A stretch of 64,000 nt of DNA from positions 1-64,000 of the forward strand of contig NZ_CP139141.1 in the NCBI RefSeq assembly GCF_034059295.1. The letters run 5' to 3'. Within the stretch, counting starts at the first letter, position 1. Every line of letters starts with the position of its first letter. Source of the DNA: Pseudomonas sp. HR96. Its GTDB lineage: Bacteria; Pseudomonadota; Gammaproteobacteria; Pseudomonadales; Pseudomonadaceae. The notes under the pieces are model-generated. The model made no database searches, was not told where the DNA came from, and saw only the letters and a list, made by a program, of their open reading frames with translations. Both the position numbers and the translations under genes were made by a program. Positions 28,869-37,151 of the stretch are shown here, piece by piece.

Positions 28869-29418
28869 CCGATTTTGCTGGAGGCGGAACCTTTTACCGG
28901 GGTCAGCTTCTATTCACTGCGCCGCCCGAGGAGGGTAGGCGCATGACCAGGGGGCCGGGACGTTCTGATCGCCGTTTGATCGGAGTGACCTAGGAGTACA
29001 GGGAGTGCTCCCGACAAGGGCCAGGTCAGGAAAAAGCTGCGACGCAAGCCCGTGAGCCTGAATTGGCCGGGCTTGCGAAGAGCTGAAAAAGTACCACCCA
29101 TCGTTTTTATGCTTCACCCATCCCCTCATTGCTCCTCGTTCGGCGGGCCGAACGCCAGCCTGAGCAAAGCTTTATTTCCCTTCTGCACAGCCCGTCCTGG
29201 TGGCCTGTTGCCTGTTCGCTTTTCCGAATATTCCTGCGCGCTCGCCTAAGTCACGGTTTCTTAAGAGTTTTCCTTATGCCGATTCGGCATGGGGTAGTCA
29301 TCTCCGGCATTAGACTCGCGCCGGTTGCATCGGAATGATTGCGCCTTTTTTCGCTGACGGCAGTGGTCACCTGCCTGCCTGCAGCGCTCGGTTCGTTTCT
29401 CTGATGCAAGGTAATGAT
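28869..29418. other. 550 nt intergenic region with three inverted repeats
   Basis: There is no convincing gene; short frames here lack Shine-Dalgarno sites and family sequence. Three perfect inverted repeats stand out: CGCAAGCCCG/CGGGCTTGCG (29043-29052 with 29068-29077), GTTCGGC-GG-GCCGAAC (29138-29153) and ATGCCG-ATT-CGGCAT (29276-29290). The last lies 129 nt before gltP and could be an operator. The first two could belong to a repeat element or an untranslated RNA. Confidence 0.5.
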
Positions 29419-30714
29419 ATGAAGAAGGCAAAACTCAGCCTCGCGTGGCAGATCCTCATCGGCCTGGTACTGGGTATCGCGCTGGGCGCCCTGCTTAACC
29501 ATTTCAGCGCGGAAAAGGCCTGGTGGATCAGCAACGTGCTGCAACCGGCCGGTGACATCTTTATCCGCTTGATCAAGATGATCGTCATCCCGATCGTGAT
29601 TTCGTCGTTGATCGTGGGCATTGCCGGCGTGGGTGATGCGAAGAAGCTCGGGCGCATCGGCGTCAAGACCATCCTCTACTTCGAAATCGTGACCACCCTG
29701 GCGATCATCGTCGGGCTGGGCCTGGCCAATCTGGTACACCCGGGCCTGGGTATCGACATGAGTACCCTGGGCACCGTGGACATCTCGCAGTACCAGAAGA
29801 CCACGGCCGAGGTGCAACACGACCACGCGCTGGTGGCGACCCTGCTCAACCTGATTCCCTCGAACATCTTCGCCGCCATTGTGCGTGGCGACATGCTGCC
29901 GATCATCTTCTTCTCGGTGTTCTTCGGCCTGGGCTTGTCGAGCCTGCCGGACGAAACCCGCGAGCCGCTGGTCAAGGTGTTCCAGGGCGTGTCCGAGACC
30001 ATGTTCAAGGTCACCCACATGATCATGAACTACGCGCCGATCGGTGTGTTCGCGCTGATCGCGGTGACCGTCGCCAACTTCGGCTTCGCCTCGCTGCTGC
30101 CATTGGCCAAACTGGTGGTGTTGGTGTACGTGGCGATCCTGTTCTTCGCTCTGGTGGTGCTGGGCCTGATCGCGCGCCTGTTCGGTTTCTCGGTGATCCG
30201 CCTGATCCGCATCTTCAAGGACGAGCTGGTGCTGGCCTATTCCACGGCCAGTTCGGAAACCGTATTGCCACGGGTCATCGAGAAGATGGAAGCCTATGGC
30301 GCGCCGAAGGCGATCAGCAGCTTTGTGGTGCCGACCGGGTACTCGTTCAACCTCGACGGCTCGACCCTGTACCAGAGCATCGCTGCCTTGTTCATTGCCC
30401 AGCTGTACGGCATCGACATGCCGATGAGCCAGCAGATCCTGCTGGTGCTGACCCTGATGGTGACTTCCAAGGGCATCGCCGGGGTGCCTGGGGTGTCCTT
30501 CGTGGTGCTGCTGGCCACCCTGGGCAGCGTCGGCATCCCGCTGGAGGGCCTGGCTTTCATCGCGGGGGTCGACCGCATCATGGACATGGCTCGCACCGCG
30601 CTGAACGTGATCGGCAACGCCCTGGCGGTGCTGGTGATCTCGCGCTGGGAAGGCATGTACGACGATGCCAAGGGCGAACGCTACTGGGCGTCGTTGCCGC
30701 ATCACGGGAAATAA
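29419..30714 (+). CDS. gltP: Glutamate/aspartate:proton symporter GltP
   Basis: A 431-residue inner-membrane transporter of the DAACS (EAAT-like) family. Family signs: eight helices plus two re-entrant loops, the serine-rich HP1 (AYSTASSETVLPRVIEKM), the TM7 motif GYSFNLDGSTLYQS and HP2 with TSKGIAGVPGVSFVVL. The start at 29419 has AAGG 7 nt upstream; an earlier in-frame start would add 28 residues without family sequence. It stands alone and is followed by a hairpin (30736-30762). Confidence 0.93.
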   Translation: MKKAKLSLAWQILIGLVLGIALGALLNHFSAEKAWWISNVLQPAGDIFIRLIKMIVIPIVISSLIVGIAGVGDAKKLGRIGVKTILYFEIVTTLAIIVGLGLANLVHPGLGIDMSTLGTVDISQYQKTTAEVQHDHALVATLLNLIPSNIFAAIVRGDMLPIIFFSVFFGLGLSSLPDETREPLVKVFQGVSETMFKVTHMIMNYAPIGVFALIAVTVANFGFASLLPLAKLVVLVYVAILFFALVVLGLIARLFGFSVIRLIRIFKDELVLAYSTASSETVLPRVIEKMEAYGAPKAISSFVVPTGYSFNLDGSTLYQSIAALFIAQLYGIDMPMSQQILLVLTLMVTSKGIAGVPGVSFVVLLATLGSVGIPLEGLAFIAGVDRIMDMARTALNVIGNALAVLVISRWEGMYDDAKGERYWASLPHHGK

Positions 30715-30735
30715 GGCTGGATTGATGCCGTTATG

Positions 30736-30762
30736 AAGCTCGGGGCGCAGCCCCTGAGCTTT
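30736..30762 (+). terminator. Hairpin terminator after gltP (repeat family B variant)
   Basis: AAGCTC-GGGGC pairs with GCCCC-t-GAGCTT around a GCA loop and is followed by TT, starting 22 nt after the gltP stop. Its core GGGGCGCAGCCCC is a shortened form of the repeat at 18132-18182. Confidence 0.6.
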
Positions 30763-30821
30763 TCGCCATCCCACCTTCAACCCCGGTATCATGCCCGCCA
30801 TCGAATCGAGGGGAACATCCC

Positions 30822-32051
30822 ATGCTCAACGGCTTGTGGCTCGGCTTTTTCCTGGTGGCGGCGGTATCGGCGCTGGGCCAATGGCTGGTAGGGGGCAATG
30901 CCCATATCTTTGCCGCCATGGTGGAGAGCCTGTTCGCCATGGCCAAGCTGTCGGTGGAGGTCATGGTGCTGCTGTTCGGCACCCTGACCCTGTGGCTGGG
31001 CTTTCTGAAAATCGCCGAAAAAGCCGGCATCGTCGACTGGCTGGCAAAAGTGCTGGGGCCGCTGTTCAGCCGGCTGATGCCGGAGGTGCCACCCGGCCAC
31101 CCTGCCCTGGGCCTGATCACCCTCAACTTCGCCGCCAACGGCCTGGGCCTGGACAATGCCGCCACGCCGATCGGCCTCAAGGCCATGCGCGCGCTGCAGG
31201 AGCTCAACCCAAGCAACACTACGGCCAGCAATGCCCAGATCCTCTTCCTGGTGCTCAACGCCTCGTCGCTGACCCTGCTGCCGGTGTCGATCTTCATGTA
31301 CCGCGCCCAGCAAGGCGCCGCCGACCCGACCCTGGTGTTCCTGCCGATCCTGCTGGCCACCAGCGCCTCGACCCTGGTCGGCCTGCTCTCGGTCGCAGTG
31401 ATGCAGCGCCTGCGCCTGTGGGACCCGGTGGTGTTGGCTTATCTGATTCCCGGCGCCCTGCTGCTGGCCGCCTTCATCGCCTTCCTGCACACCCTGACCG
31501 CCACCGCGCTGGCAGGATTGTCGTCGATCCTCGGCAATCTGACGCTGTTCGGCTTGATCATGCTGTTCCTGATCATCGGCAGCCTGCGCAAGGTCAAGGT
31601 CTACGAGAGCTTTGTCGAGGGCGCCAAGGAAGGCTTCGAGGTGGCCAAAAGCCTGTTGCCCTATCTGGTCGCCATGCTCTGCGCGGTCGGCGTACTGCGC
31701 GCTTCCGGGGCGCTGGAGCTGGGCCTGGACGGCATTCGTCAGCTGGTGCTGTGGCTGGGCCTGGACACGCGCTTCGTCGACGCCCTGCCGACCGCACTGG
31801 TCAAGCCGTTCTCCGGCAGCGCGGCACGGGCCATGCTGATCGAGACCATGCAGAGCCATGGCGTCGACAGCTTCCCGGCGCTGGTGGCCGCGACCATCCA
31901 GGGCAGCACCGAAACCACCTTCTATGTGCTGGCGGTGTACTTCGGCTCGGTCGGCATCCAGCGCGCGCGGCACGCCGTGGGCTGCGCGCTGCTGGCTGAC
32001 CTGGCCGGGGTGATCGCGGCCATCAGCGTCTGCTACTGGTTCTTCGGCTGA
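30822..32051 (+). CDS. SpmA-SpmB fusion, nucleoside-recognition (Gate) membrane protein
   Basis: A 409-residue inner-membrane protein that joins in one chain the two Gate-domain proteins SpmA and SpmB. The first half has NFAANGLGLDNAATPIGLKAMRALQ and ILFLVLNASSLTLLPVS (SpmA type). The second half has EGFEVAKSLLPYLVAMLCAVGVLR and PFSGSAARAMLIET with ATIQGSTETTFYVLAVYFGS (SpmB type). In Bacillus the separate proteins serve spore maturation; in a non-spore-former the role is unknown, perhaps transport of a small solute. Its last 19 nt overlap the convergent DUF5924 gene. Confidence 0.85.
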   Translation: MLNGLWLGFFLVAAVSALGQWLVGGNAHIFAAMVESLFAMAKLSVEVMVLLFGTLTLWLGFLKIAEKAGIVDWLAKVLGPLFSRLMPEVPPGHPALGLITLNFAANGLGLDNAATPIGLKAMRALQELNPSNTTASNAQILFLVLNASSLTLLPVSIFMYRAQQGAADPTLVFLPILLATSASTLVGLLSVAVMQRLRLWDPVVLAYLIPGALLLAAFIAFLHTLTATALAGLSSILGNLTLFGLIMLFLIIGSLRKVKVYESFVEGAKEGFEVAKSLLPYLVAMLCAVGVLRASGALELGLDGIRQLVLWLGLDTRFVDALPTALVKPFSGSAARAMLIETMQSHGVDSFPALVAATIQGSTETTFYVLAVYFGSVGIQRARHAVGCALLADLAGVIAAISVCYWFFG

Positions 32052-33052
32052 TCGTCGGCGGTGACTGCAAAACGCAGTACGCCAACGATCTGCCCGTCCT
32101 CGGTGAGCACCCGCACCTGCCAGTCGCCCACAGGGTTGCCGGGGAAGTTCTGCTTGTGGGTCCAGGCGCGATAGCCGTCGTCGCTGCCACCCTGGATGTT
32201 CAAGGCAATGCGGTCGACCTCTTTGCCGTTGAACTGCCACACATGGTAGATGCGCTCATTGAGCCCGCGCGGCGCGTTGATCGCGGTGTATGCGTACAGG
32301 CCCTTCTTCAGCAGCTCGGCGGCGCCGACCTGCTCCAGACTGTCGCCGGGGGTGCGGTTGTCGACCTCGGTGGTGACCGCCACATGGGTCAGCCACAGGG
32401 TCGCTGGCGGCACCCATGAGCGCAGCAGCCAGCCGCCAGCGCCGATGGCCAGGGTCAACCCCAGCAGGATCAGGCCGCGCCGCCAGCTGTGAATGGGAAA
32501 GCTGGCCGCCAGGCTGGGGAACGACAGCAGCATGGCCACGCCCAGCGCCAGCTTGAAGCTCTCGGCGGTGGTCAGGTGCAGAATGATCGGCAGCGCGGTC
32601 AGCAGCGCGGCGAACAGCGTCAGGGTGTGCATGGCGAGGAACAGCCAGCGCCGCGGCGCCACCCACTTGTAGTACAGCGGGTCGACGATCGAGACCAGCC
32701 CCGCCAAACCGAGCAGGCCGGTGAACACCAGCTGGCCGCTGTTCCAGGTGGTGGTGATGTAGAAGAACGGGAGGACGAAGAACAGGCTTTCCTGGTGGAT
32801 CATCTGCGTGGCATAGCGCAGCACCGGCACCGGAATCTCGCGTTTGAAAGTGCGCTGGAACAGCTGGGTCAGGCTGTTTTCCAGCATCAGCCAGATCCAG
32901 CTGACCAGCATGATCACCGCGATCCAGCTGGCCAGCTTGGCCTGGCGGTCGACCAGAATGAAGCTGCCCACCCCGGAGAGAAAGCCGCCCAGAGCGATCA
33001 CGCCGGGGTAACGCTTGATCAGCGCTAGGATGCGCTCGATGGCCTGGCGCAT
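32033..33052 (-). CDS. DUF5924/DUF2914 membrane protein
   Basis: A 339-residue protein: a membrane part with about eight hydrophobic helices (residues 15-225, DUF5924 type) and a C-terminal soluble domain (about 240-335) with the DUF2914 pattern, including IYHVWQFNGKEVDRIAL, SDDGYRAWTHKQNFP and the closing GDWQVRVLTEDGQIVGVLRF. The function is unknown. It begins 3 nt after the stop of the M16 peptidase gene, so the two are surely co-translated and may work together. Confidence 0.8.
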   Translation of the reverse strand: MRQAIERILALIKRYPGVIALGGFLSGVGSFILVDRQAKLASWIAVIMLVSWIWLMLENSLTQLFQRTFKREIPVPVLRYATQMIHQESLFFVLPFFYITTTWNSGQLVFTGLLGLAGLVSIVDPLYYKWVAPRRWLFLAMHTLTLFAALLTALPIILHLTTAESFKLALGVAMLLSFPSLAASFPIHSWRRGLILLGLTLAIGAGGWLLRSWVPPATLWLTHVAVTTEVDNRTPGDSLEQVGAAELLKKGLYAYTAINAPRGLNERIYHVWQFNGKEVDRIALNIQGGSDDGYRAWTHKQNFPGNPVGDWQVRVLTEDGQIVGVLRFAVTADDQPKNQ

Positions 33053-33055
33053 GAG

Positions 33056-34519
33056 TCAGGCCGCTCCCGCTGCAGGCGGCACGGCGGCGCGCCGCTGGCG
33101 ACGGCAGGCGCGCCAGGCCCAGAGCAGCGCCAGCACGATCAGCAGGAGCACCCCGGCGCTTGCCGCAAGCAATGTGTAGAGCATGTCGTAGCTGAGCAGC
33201 GGCTGCTCCACACGGATATACGGAGGCTTCTGCAGCACCTGGCGCAAGGCCTGGTTGGCCTGGGCCAGGGTCACCGCGCGGATGCCCCGGGCCGGGTCGT
33301 CGAAGCGCCCGGCGTCATAGTCGCCCAGGTTGTTCCAATAGTAGTCGGCCAGGGCGCTGTCACCTTCCACGGCCCAGGCCTGGCGGGCCAGGGTCTGCTG
33401 CTTGAGGCGCTCGAAAGTGTCCGGGTCCAGGCCGTGCTCGCGCAGGTTGTCCATCAACTGACCCAGGACGGTGTTGGCTTCGGTGATGTCGTCGCGGTCG
33501 ACGTCGGCGTTGAGGCTGAGGATGCCGGTGTCGCCAAAGGCGTCGCGCTGGCTCCAGGGCCCATAGGACAGGCCATGCTTGAGGCGCAGTTCGGTGTACA
33601 GCGCCCAGTCGAGGTAGCCTTGCACCAGGTCCAGAGCCTCGGGCGGGTCGCTGGCGGCGGCCGGTTCCAGGTAGAACCAGTGCAGCTGCGCGCCGTCGCC
33701 CAGCCAGCCTTCAGGCAGGGTGCGCCGCGCCTCGGCCACATGGCTGATGCTGAGCAGGGGCTGCTCGCTGTCTTCCAGTTCGGCGGCGGGCAGGTCGCCG
33801 TAGCTGCGTTCCAGGTAGGCCGGCAGCAGGCGGTCGAGATCGCCGACGATGATCAGGCTCATATTGTTGGCCACGTACCATTTCTTGCGCACCGCCAGCA
33901 CCTGTGCCAGGGTCAGGTCGGCGGCAGTGGCGCGTTCGGTACACTTGAGGCCCAGCTCGGTGGCGAGCTGGTCAATGGCGCCATGCCCCAGATCCTGGCG
34001 ATCGAGCAGGCGCTGCAGGTGCGAATAGTGGCCGCCGTCCTCGTGTTCGACGATCTGCCGCGACAGCTCCAGCGCCTTGGCGTCGATGTTTGTCTTGGTG
34101 ATGATGTCGCGCAGCAGGTCCAGCACCTTACGCTGGTTGCGCGCCGGGGCTTCGATCACGAAGGTGGTGTCGCTGCTGCTGGTGAAGGCGTTCCATTCAC
34201 CGCCCAGTGCCTGCATACGCTGCTCCAGGCCACCTTCGCCGGAATCGTCGAGGCCGCTGAACAGCAGGTGTTCGAGCAGGTGCGGGAGCTCCTGGTCGGC
34301 GCAGGGAAAATCATCGAAGCCGACGTCGACCACCAGGCGAATCGCCACGTGCCCGCGGTCGTTGCCCGGTTTGAGGATGACTTGCAGGCCGTTGGCCAGT
34401 TCATAGCCTTCCACCTGGAAGCGATCCAGGGCCATGGCCTGGGACGCACCTGACAGCGCCATTAACAGCCCTAGCCTGCACAGCCATTGCCAGGTAGGTG
34501 CTTTGAACAGCTCAGCCAT
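33056..34519 (-). CDS. M16-family zinc metallopeptidase with C-terminal membrane anchor
   Basis: A 487-residue protein: a signal sequence or N-terminal anchor (about 13-30), the inverted zinc motif H80-L-L-E83-H84 (LPHLLEHLLF) with the third ligand expected at E160 (QIVEHEDGG, 76 residues after the second His), a second M16 half (about 215-415), and a C-terminal transmembrane helix (LYTLLAASAGVLLLIVLALLWAW) with a basic tail. An active periplasmic or membrane-tethered peptidase is likely. Most single-chain M16 enzymes of this size lack the C-terminal anchor. The gene leads the two-gene unit with DUF5924. Confidence 0.83.
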   Translation of the reverse strand: MAELFKAPTWQWLCRLGLLMALSGASQAMALDRFQVEGYELANGLQVILKPGNDRGHVAIRLVVDVGFDDFPCADQELPHLLEHLLFSGLDDSGEGGLEQRMQALGGEWNAFTSSSDTTFVIEAPARNQRKVLDLLRDIITKTNIDAKALELSRQIVEHEDGGHYSHLQRLLDRQDLGHGAIDQLATELGLKCTERATAADLTLAQVLAVRKKWYVANNMSLIIVGDLDRLLPAYLERSYGDLPAAELEDSEQPLLSISHVAEARRTLPEGWLGDGAQLHWFYLEPAAASDPPEALDLVQGYLDWALYTELRLKHGLSYGPWSQRDAFGDTGILSLNADVDRDDITEANTVLGQLMDNLREHGLDPDTFERLKQQTLARQAWAVEGDSALADYYWNNLGDYDAGRFDDPARGIRAVTLAQANQALRQVLQKPPYIRVEQPLLSYDMLYTLLAASAGVLLLIVLALLWAWRACRRQRRAAVPPAAGAA

Positions 34520-34583
34520 CAGTCAATCGTTTCCATTCAGGTCCGCAGGGTCTGAGCAACTGACTCCCCGCCCGCCTTTATGT

Positions 34584-36242
34584 TCAAGGCGCCTCGCCGG
34601 CCTCGACAGGGACATCGCTCAGCGCGCCGGTGTCACTGGTTTCCAGAACCACGTAGGCGCTGCCGCAGAATAGCGAATTCAGACGCTTCATGTCGGCAAT
34701 CAATTCAAGATGTAACGAACTGGTCTCCATGCTCTGCACCACCTTGCGTTGCAGACGGCTGACATGGGCGTGGGCCAGACGCCGCTCCTGGGCGCGGAAC
34801 CGGCGTTTTTCGCGCAGCAGCTGGCGCGCGCTTTCCGGGTCGCCGCTGAGAAACACCGACAGCCCCAGGCGCAGGTTGGCCATCAGCTGGGTCTGCAGGC
34901 CGGCCAGCTCCTCAAGGCCGACTTCGGAAAACGAGCGGCGCTGCGCAGTCTTCTGCTGCTGGACCTTGCGCAGCATGCGCTCGATCAGGTCGCTGGCCAG
35001 GTTGAGGTTGATCGCCAGCTCGATGATCTCGGCCCAGCGTCGGCTGTCCTGCTCGCTGAGGTCCTCGCGGGGCATCTGCGCCAGGTACAGCTTGATGGCG
35101 CTGTACAGCGCCTCGATCTCGTCGCTCTGCGCCCGCACCTCCTGGGTCACTGCCGCCTGGGTGCCGCGCAGCACGTTGAGCATGGAACCGAGCAGGGCAT
35201 CCACCAGGTCGCCCATGCGCAGGGTCTCGCGCACCGCATTGGCCAGGGCCAGGCTGGGCGTGGTCAGCGCCGTCAGGTCCAGATGCCGCGGCCCGGTCGG
35301 CACTCCGACCTGCGGGCGCTCGGGCAGCAGCCCGGCGCAAATCCGGGCCATGTAGCCGACGCTGGGCAGCAGGATCAGGCAGCGCAGGCTGTTGTAGGCG
35401 ACGTGAAAGCCGATCACCAGGCCCTGCACGTTGCTGTATTGCAGGCTGTCCATCCATTGCGCCAGGGGCGCCAGCACCGGCACGATCAGCACCAGGCCGA
35501 TCAGCTTGTACAGCAGACTGCCCAGGGCCACCTGGCGGCCGGCGGTGTTCTGCATGCTGGTGGACAGAAAGGCCAGCAGGCCGCTGCCGATGTTGGCGCC
35601 GATCACCAGGCCGATAGCCACGGGCAACCCGATCACCCCGGATTCAGCCAGGGTGGCGGTCAGCAGCACCGCCGCCAGGCTGGAGTAGGACACCATGGCG
35701 AACACGGCGCCGAGCAAGGCATCGAGGAGGATATCGCCGGTCAGCGAGGCAAACAGCACCTTGACGCCCTGGGCGTGGGTGATGGGTGTGGCGGCTTCGA
35801 CGATCAATTGCAGCGCCAGCACGATCAGGCCCAAGCCGATGCCGACCCGGCCCAACTGGCCGGCCCGGGTCTGCTTGCGCGAGAGAAAGAAGATCACCCC
35901 GAGAAAGATCAGCAGCGGCGACAGCCACGACAGGTCGAAGGTCAGCACCCGCGACATCAGCGCGGTACCGACATCGGCGCCGAGCATGATCGCCAGCGCC
36001 GGAGTGAGCGCCATCAGCCCCTGGCCGACAAAGGAGGTGGTGAGCATGGCGGTGGCGTTGCTGCTCTGCACCACGGCGGTCACGAGGATCCCGGCAAGGA
36101 ACGCCAGCGGGCGCCTCGACATGTTCTGGCTGAGCAGTTGCCGCAGCTGGCCGCCATAGACCCGCAGGATGCCGGTACGGACGATGTGTGTGCCCCAGAT
36201 CAGCAAGGCCACGGCAGACAGCAGATTCAGCAGGGTAAGCAT
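34584..36242 (-). CDS. Na/Pi cotransporter-like protein with PhoU-like C-terminus
   Basis: A 552-residue inner-membrane protein. Two Na/Pi-cotransporter repeats (PF02690) are seen: TAVVQSSNATAMLTTSFVGQG and AMVSYSSLAAVLLTATLAESG, with GADVGTAL and GANIGSGL between helices. The C-terminal about 200 residues form a helical PhoU-like domain (LGSMLNVLRGTQAAVTQEV onward). Members include YjbB of E. coli, a phosphate exporter. GGGGG lies before the ATG at 36242, so a 30-codon upstream extension is rejected. Confidence 0.87.
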   Translation of the reverse strand: MLTLLNLLSAVALLIWGTHIVRTGILRVYGGQLRQLLSQNMSRRPLAFLAGILVTAVVQSSNATAMLTTSFVGQGLMALTPALAIMLGADVGTALMSRVLTFDLSWLSPLLIFLGVIFFLSRKQTRAGQLGRVGIGLGLIVLALQLIVEAATPITHAQGVKVLFASLTGDILLDALLGAVFAMVSYSSLAAVLLTATLAESGVIGLPVAIGLVIGANIGSGLLAFLSTSMQNTAGRQVALGSLLYKLIGLVLIVPVLAPLAQWMDSLQYSNVQGLVIGFHVAYNSLRCLILLPSVGYMARICAGLLPERPQVGVPTGPRHLDLTALTTPSLALANAVRETLRMGDLVDALLGSMLNVLRGTQAAVTQEVRAQSDEIEALYSAIKLYLAQMPREDLSEQDSRRWAEIIELAINLNLASDLIERMLRKVQQQKTAQRRSFSEVGLEELAGLQTQLMANLRLGLSVFLSGDPESARQLLREKRRFRAQERRLAHAHVSRLQRKVVQSMETSSLHLELIADMKRLNSLFCGSAYVVLETSDTGALSDVPVEAGEAP

Positions 36243-36386
36243 GACACGGCCCCCTGTAGGCGCCCGAACCGGGCGCGTGCGTATGTCGTTGTTACGTAAG
36301 CTGTAGTTGCCCCACAGCAAAAACGCCAGCATCGCACAGGCAAACCTTTTTTTGAAACAAATCTGTCATCAATCTGCCATGGTGTA

Positions 36387-37124
36387 CTACTCGGCCTTTT
36401 CCGCCTTTTTCCGAGCGATTCGCGTACGCATGGTGATGTTGATCGACTCCACCGCCAGCGAGAAGGCCATGGCGAAATACACGTAGCCCTTGGGCACATG
36501 CATGTCGAAGGCTTCGGCGATGAGTACGGTGCCGACCACGATCAGGAACGACAGGGCGAGCATCTTCAGCGACGGGTGCTTGTCGATGAAGTCGCTGATG
36601 GTGCCGGCGCACAGCATCATCACCAGCACCGCGACGACGATGGCGGCGATCATCACCGGTACGTTGGAGACCATGCCCACGGCGGTGATCACCGAGTCCA
36701 GCGAAAAGACGATGTCGATGATAGCGATCTGCAAGATAGTGGCGAAGAAGTTGCCGCCCTTGCCCTTGGGATCGGCACCTTCCTCGGCTTCGCCTTCCAT
36801 GCCCTGGTAGATCTCCTGGGAGCTCTTCCACAGCAGGAACAACCCGCCGAAGAACAGGATCAGGTCACGCCCGGACAGGCCCTGACCGAAGACCACGAAC
36901 AGGTCGGTGGTCAGGCGCATGACCCAGGTGATCGACAGCAACAGCATGATGCGGGTGAGCATCGCCAGCGCCAGGCCGAAGAGCCGCGTGCGCGGCTGCA
37001 TGTGCTTGGGCATGCGGCTGACGAGGATCGAGATCATGATGATGTTGTCGATGCCCAGCACGATTTCCAGTGCGGTGAGGGTGAAGAAGGCCACCCAGAG
37101 TTCCGGGCTAGTGAGCCATTGCAT
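36387..37124 (-). CDS. TerC-family integral membrane protein
   Basis: A 245-residue protein with seven hydrophobic helices and the family's conserved acidic intramembrane motifs: ALEIVLGIDNIIMISILV near the start and AIIDIVFSLDSVITAVGM in the middle. TerC proteins are linked to metal (manganese/calcium) export and metalation of exported proteins in some bacteria. I see no sign of a manganese riboswitch upstream; the start follows AAGGA 6 nt away, 27 nt after the CitMHS stop, so it may be co-transcribed with the citrate transporter. Confidence 0.88.
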   Translation of the reverse strand: MQWLTSPELWVAFFTLTALEIVLGIDNIIMISILVSRMPKHMQPRTRLFGLALAMLTRIMLLLSITWVMRLTTDLFVVFGQGLSGRDLILFFGGLFLLWKSSQEIYQGMEGEAEEGADPKGKGGNFFATILQIAIIDIVFSLDSVITAVGMVSNVPVMIAAIVVAVLVMMLCAGTISDFIDKHPSLKMLALSFLIVVGTVLIAEAFDMHVPKGYVYFAMAFSLAVESINITMRTRIARKKAEKAE

Positions 37125-37151
37125 AGCGGTTCCTTGAAGAGTGCTGCGGTA

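Noticed and set aside
28944-28993. Short open frame MTRGPGRSDRR... after ivy
   Set aside because: Sixteen codons, no family sequence, ends at once; regarded as noise.
29251-30801. 516-codon minus-strand frame opposite gltP
   Set aside because: Antisense of a clear transporter with no ribosome site or family sequence; low-complexity His/Gln/Asp content.
34749-36299. 516-codon plus-strand frame opposite the Na/Pi cotransporter gene
   Set aside because: Antisense shadow; many Gln/His repeats and no plausible start.
36243-36386. Possible manganese riboswitch linked with TerC
   Set aside because: The stretch lies downstream of the TerC stop on its strand, and no yybP-ykoY-like pairing was seen before the TerC start.
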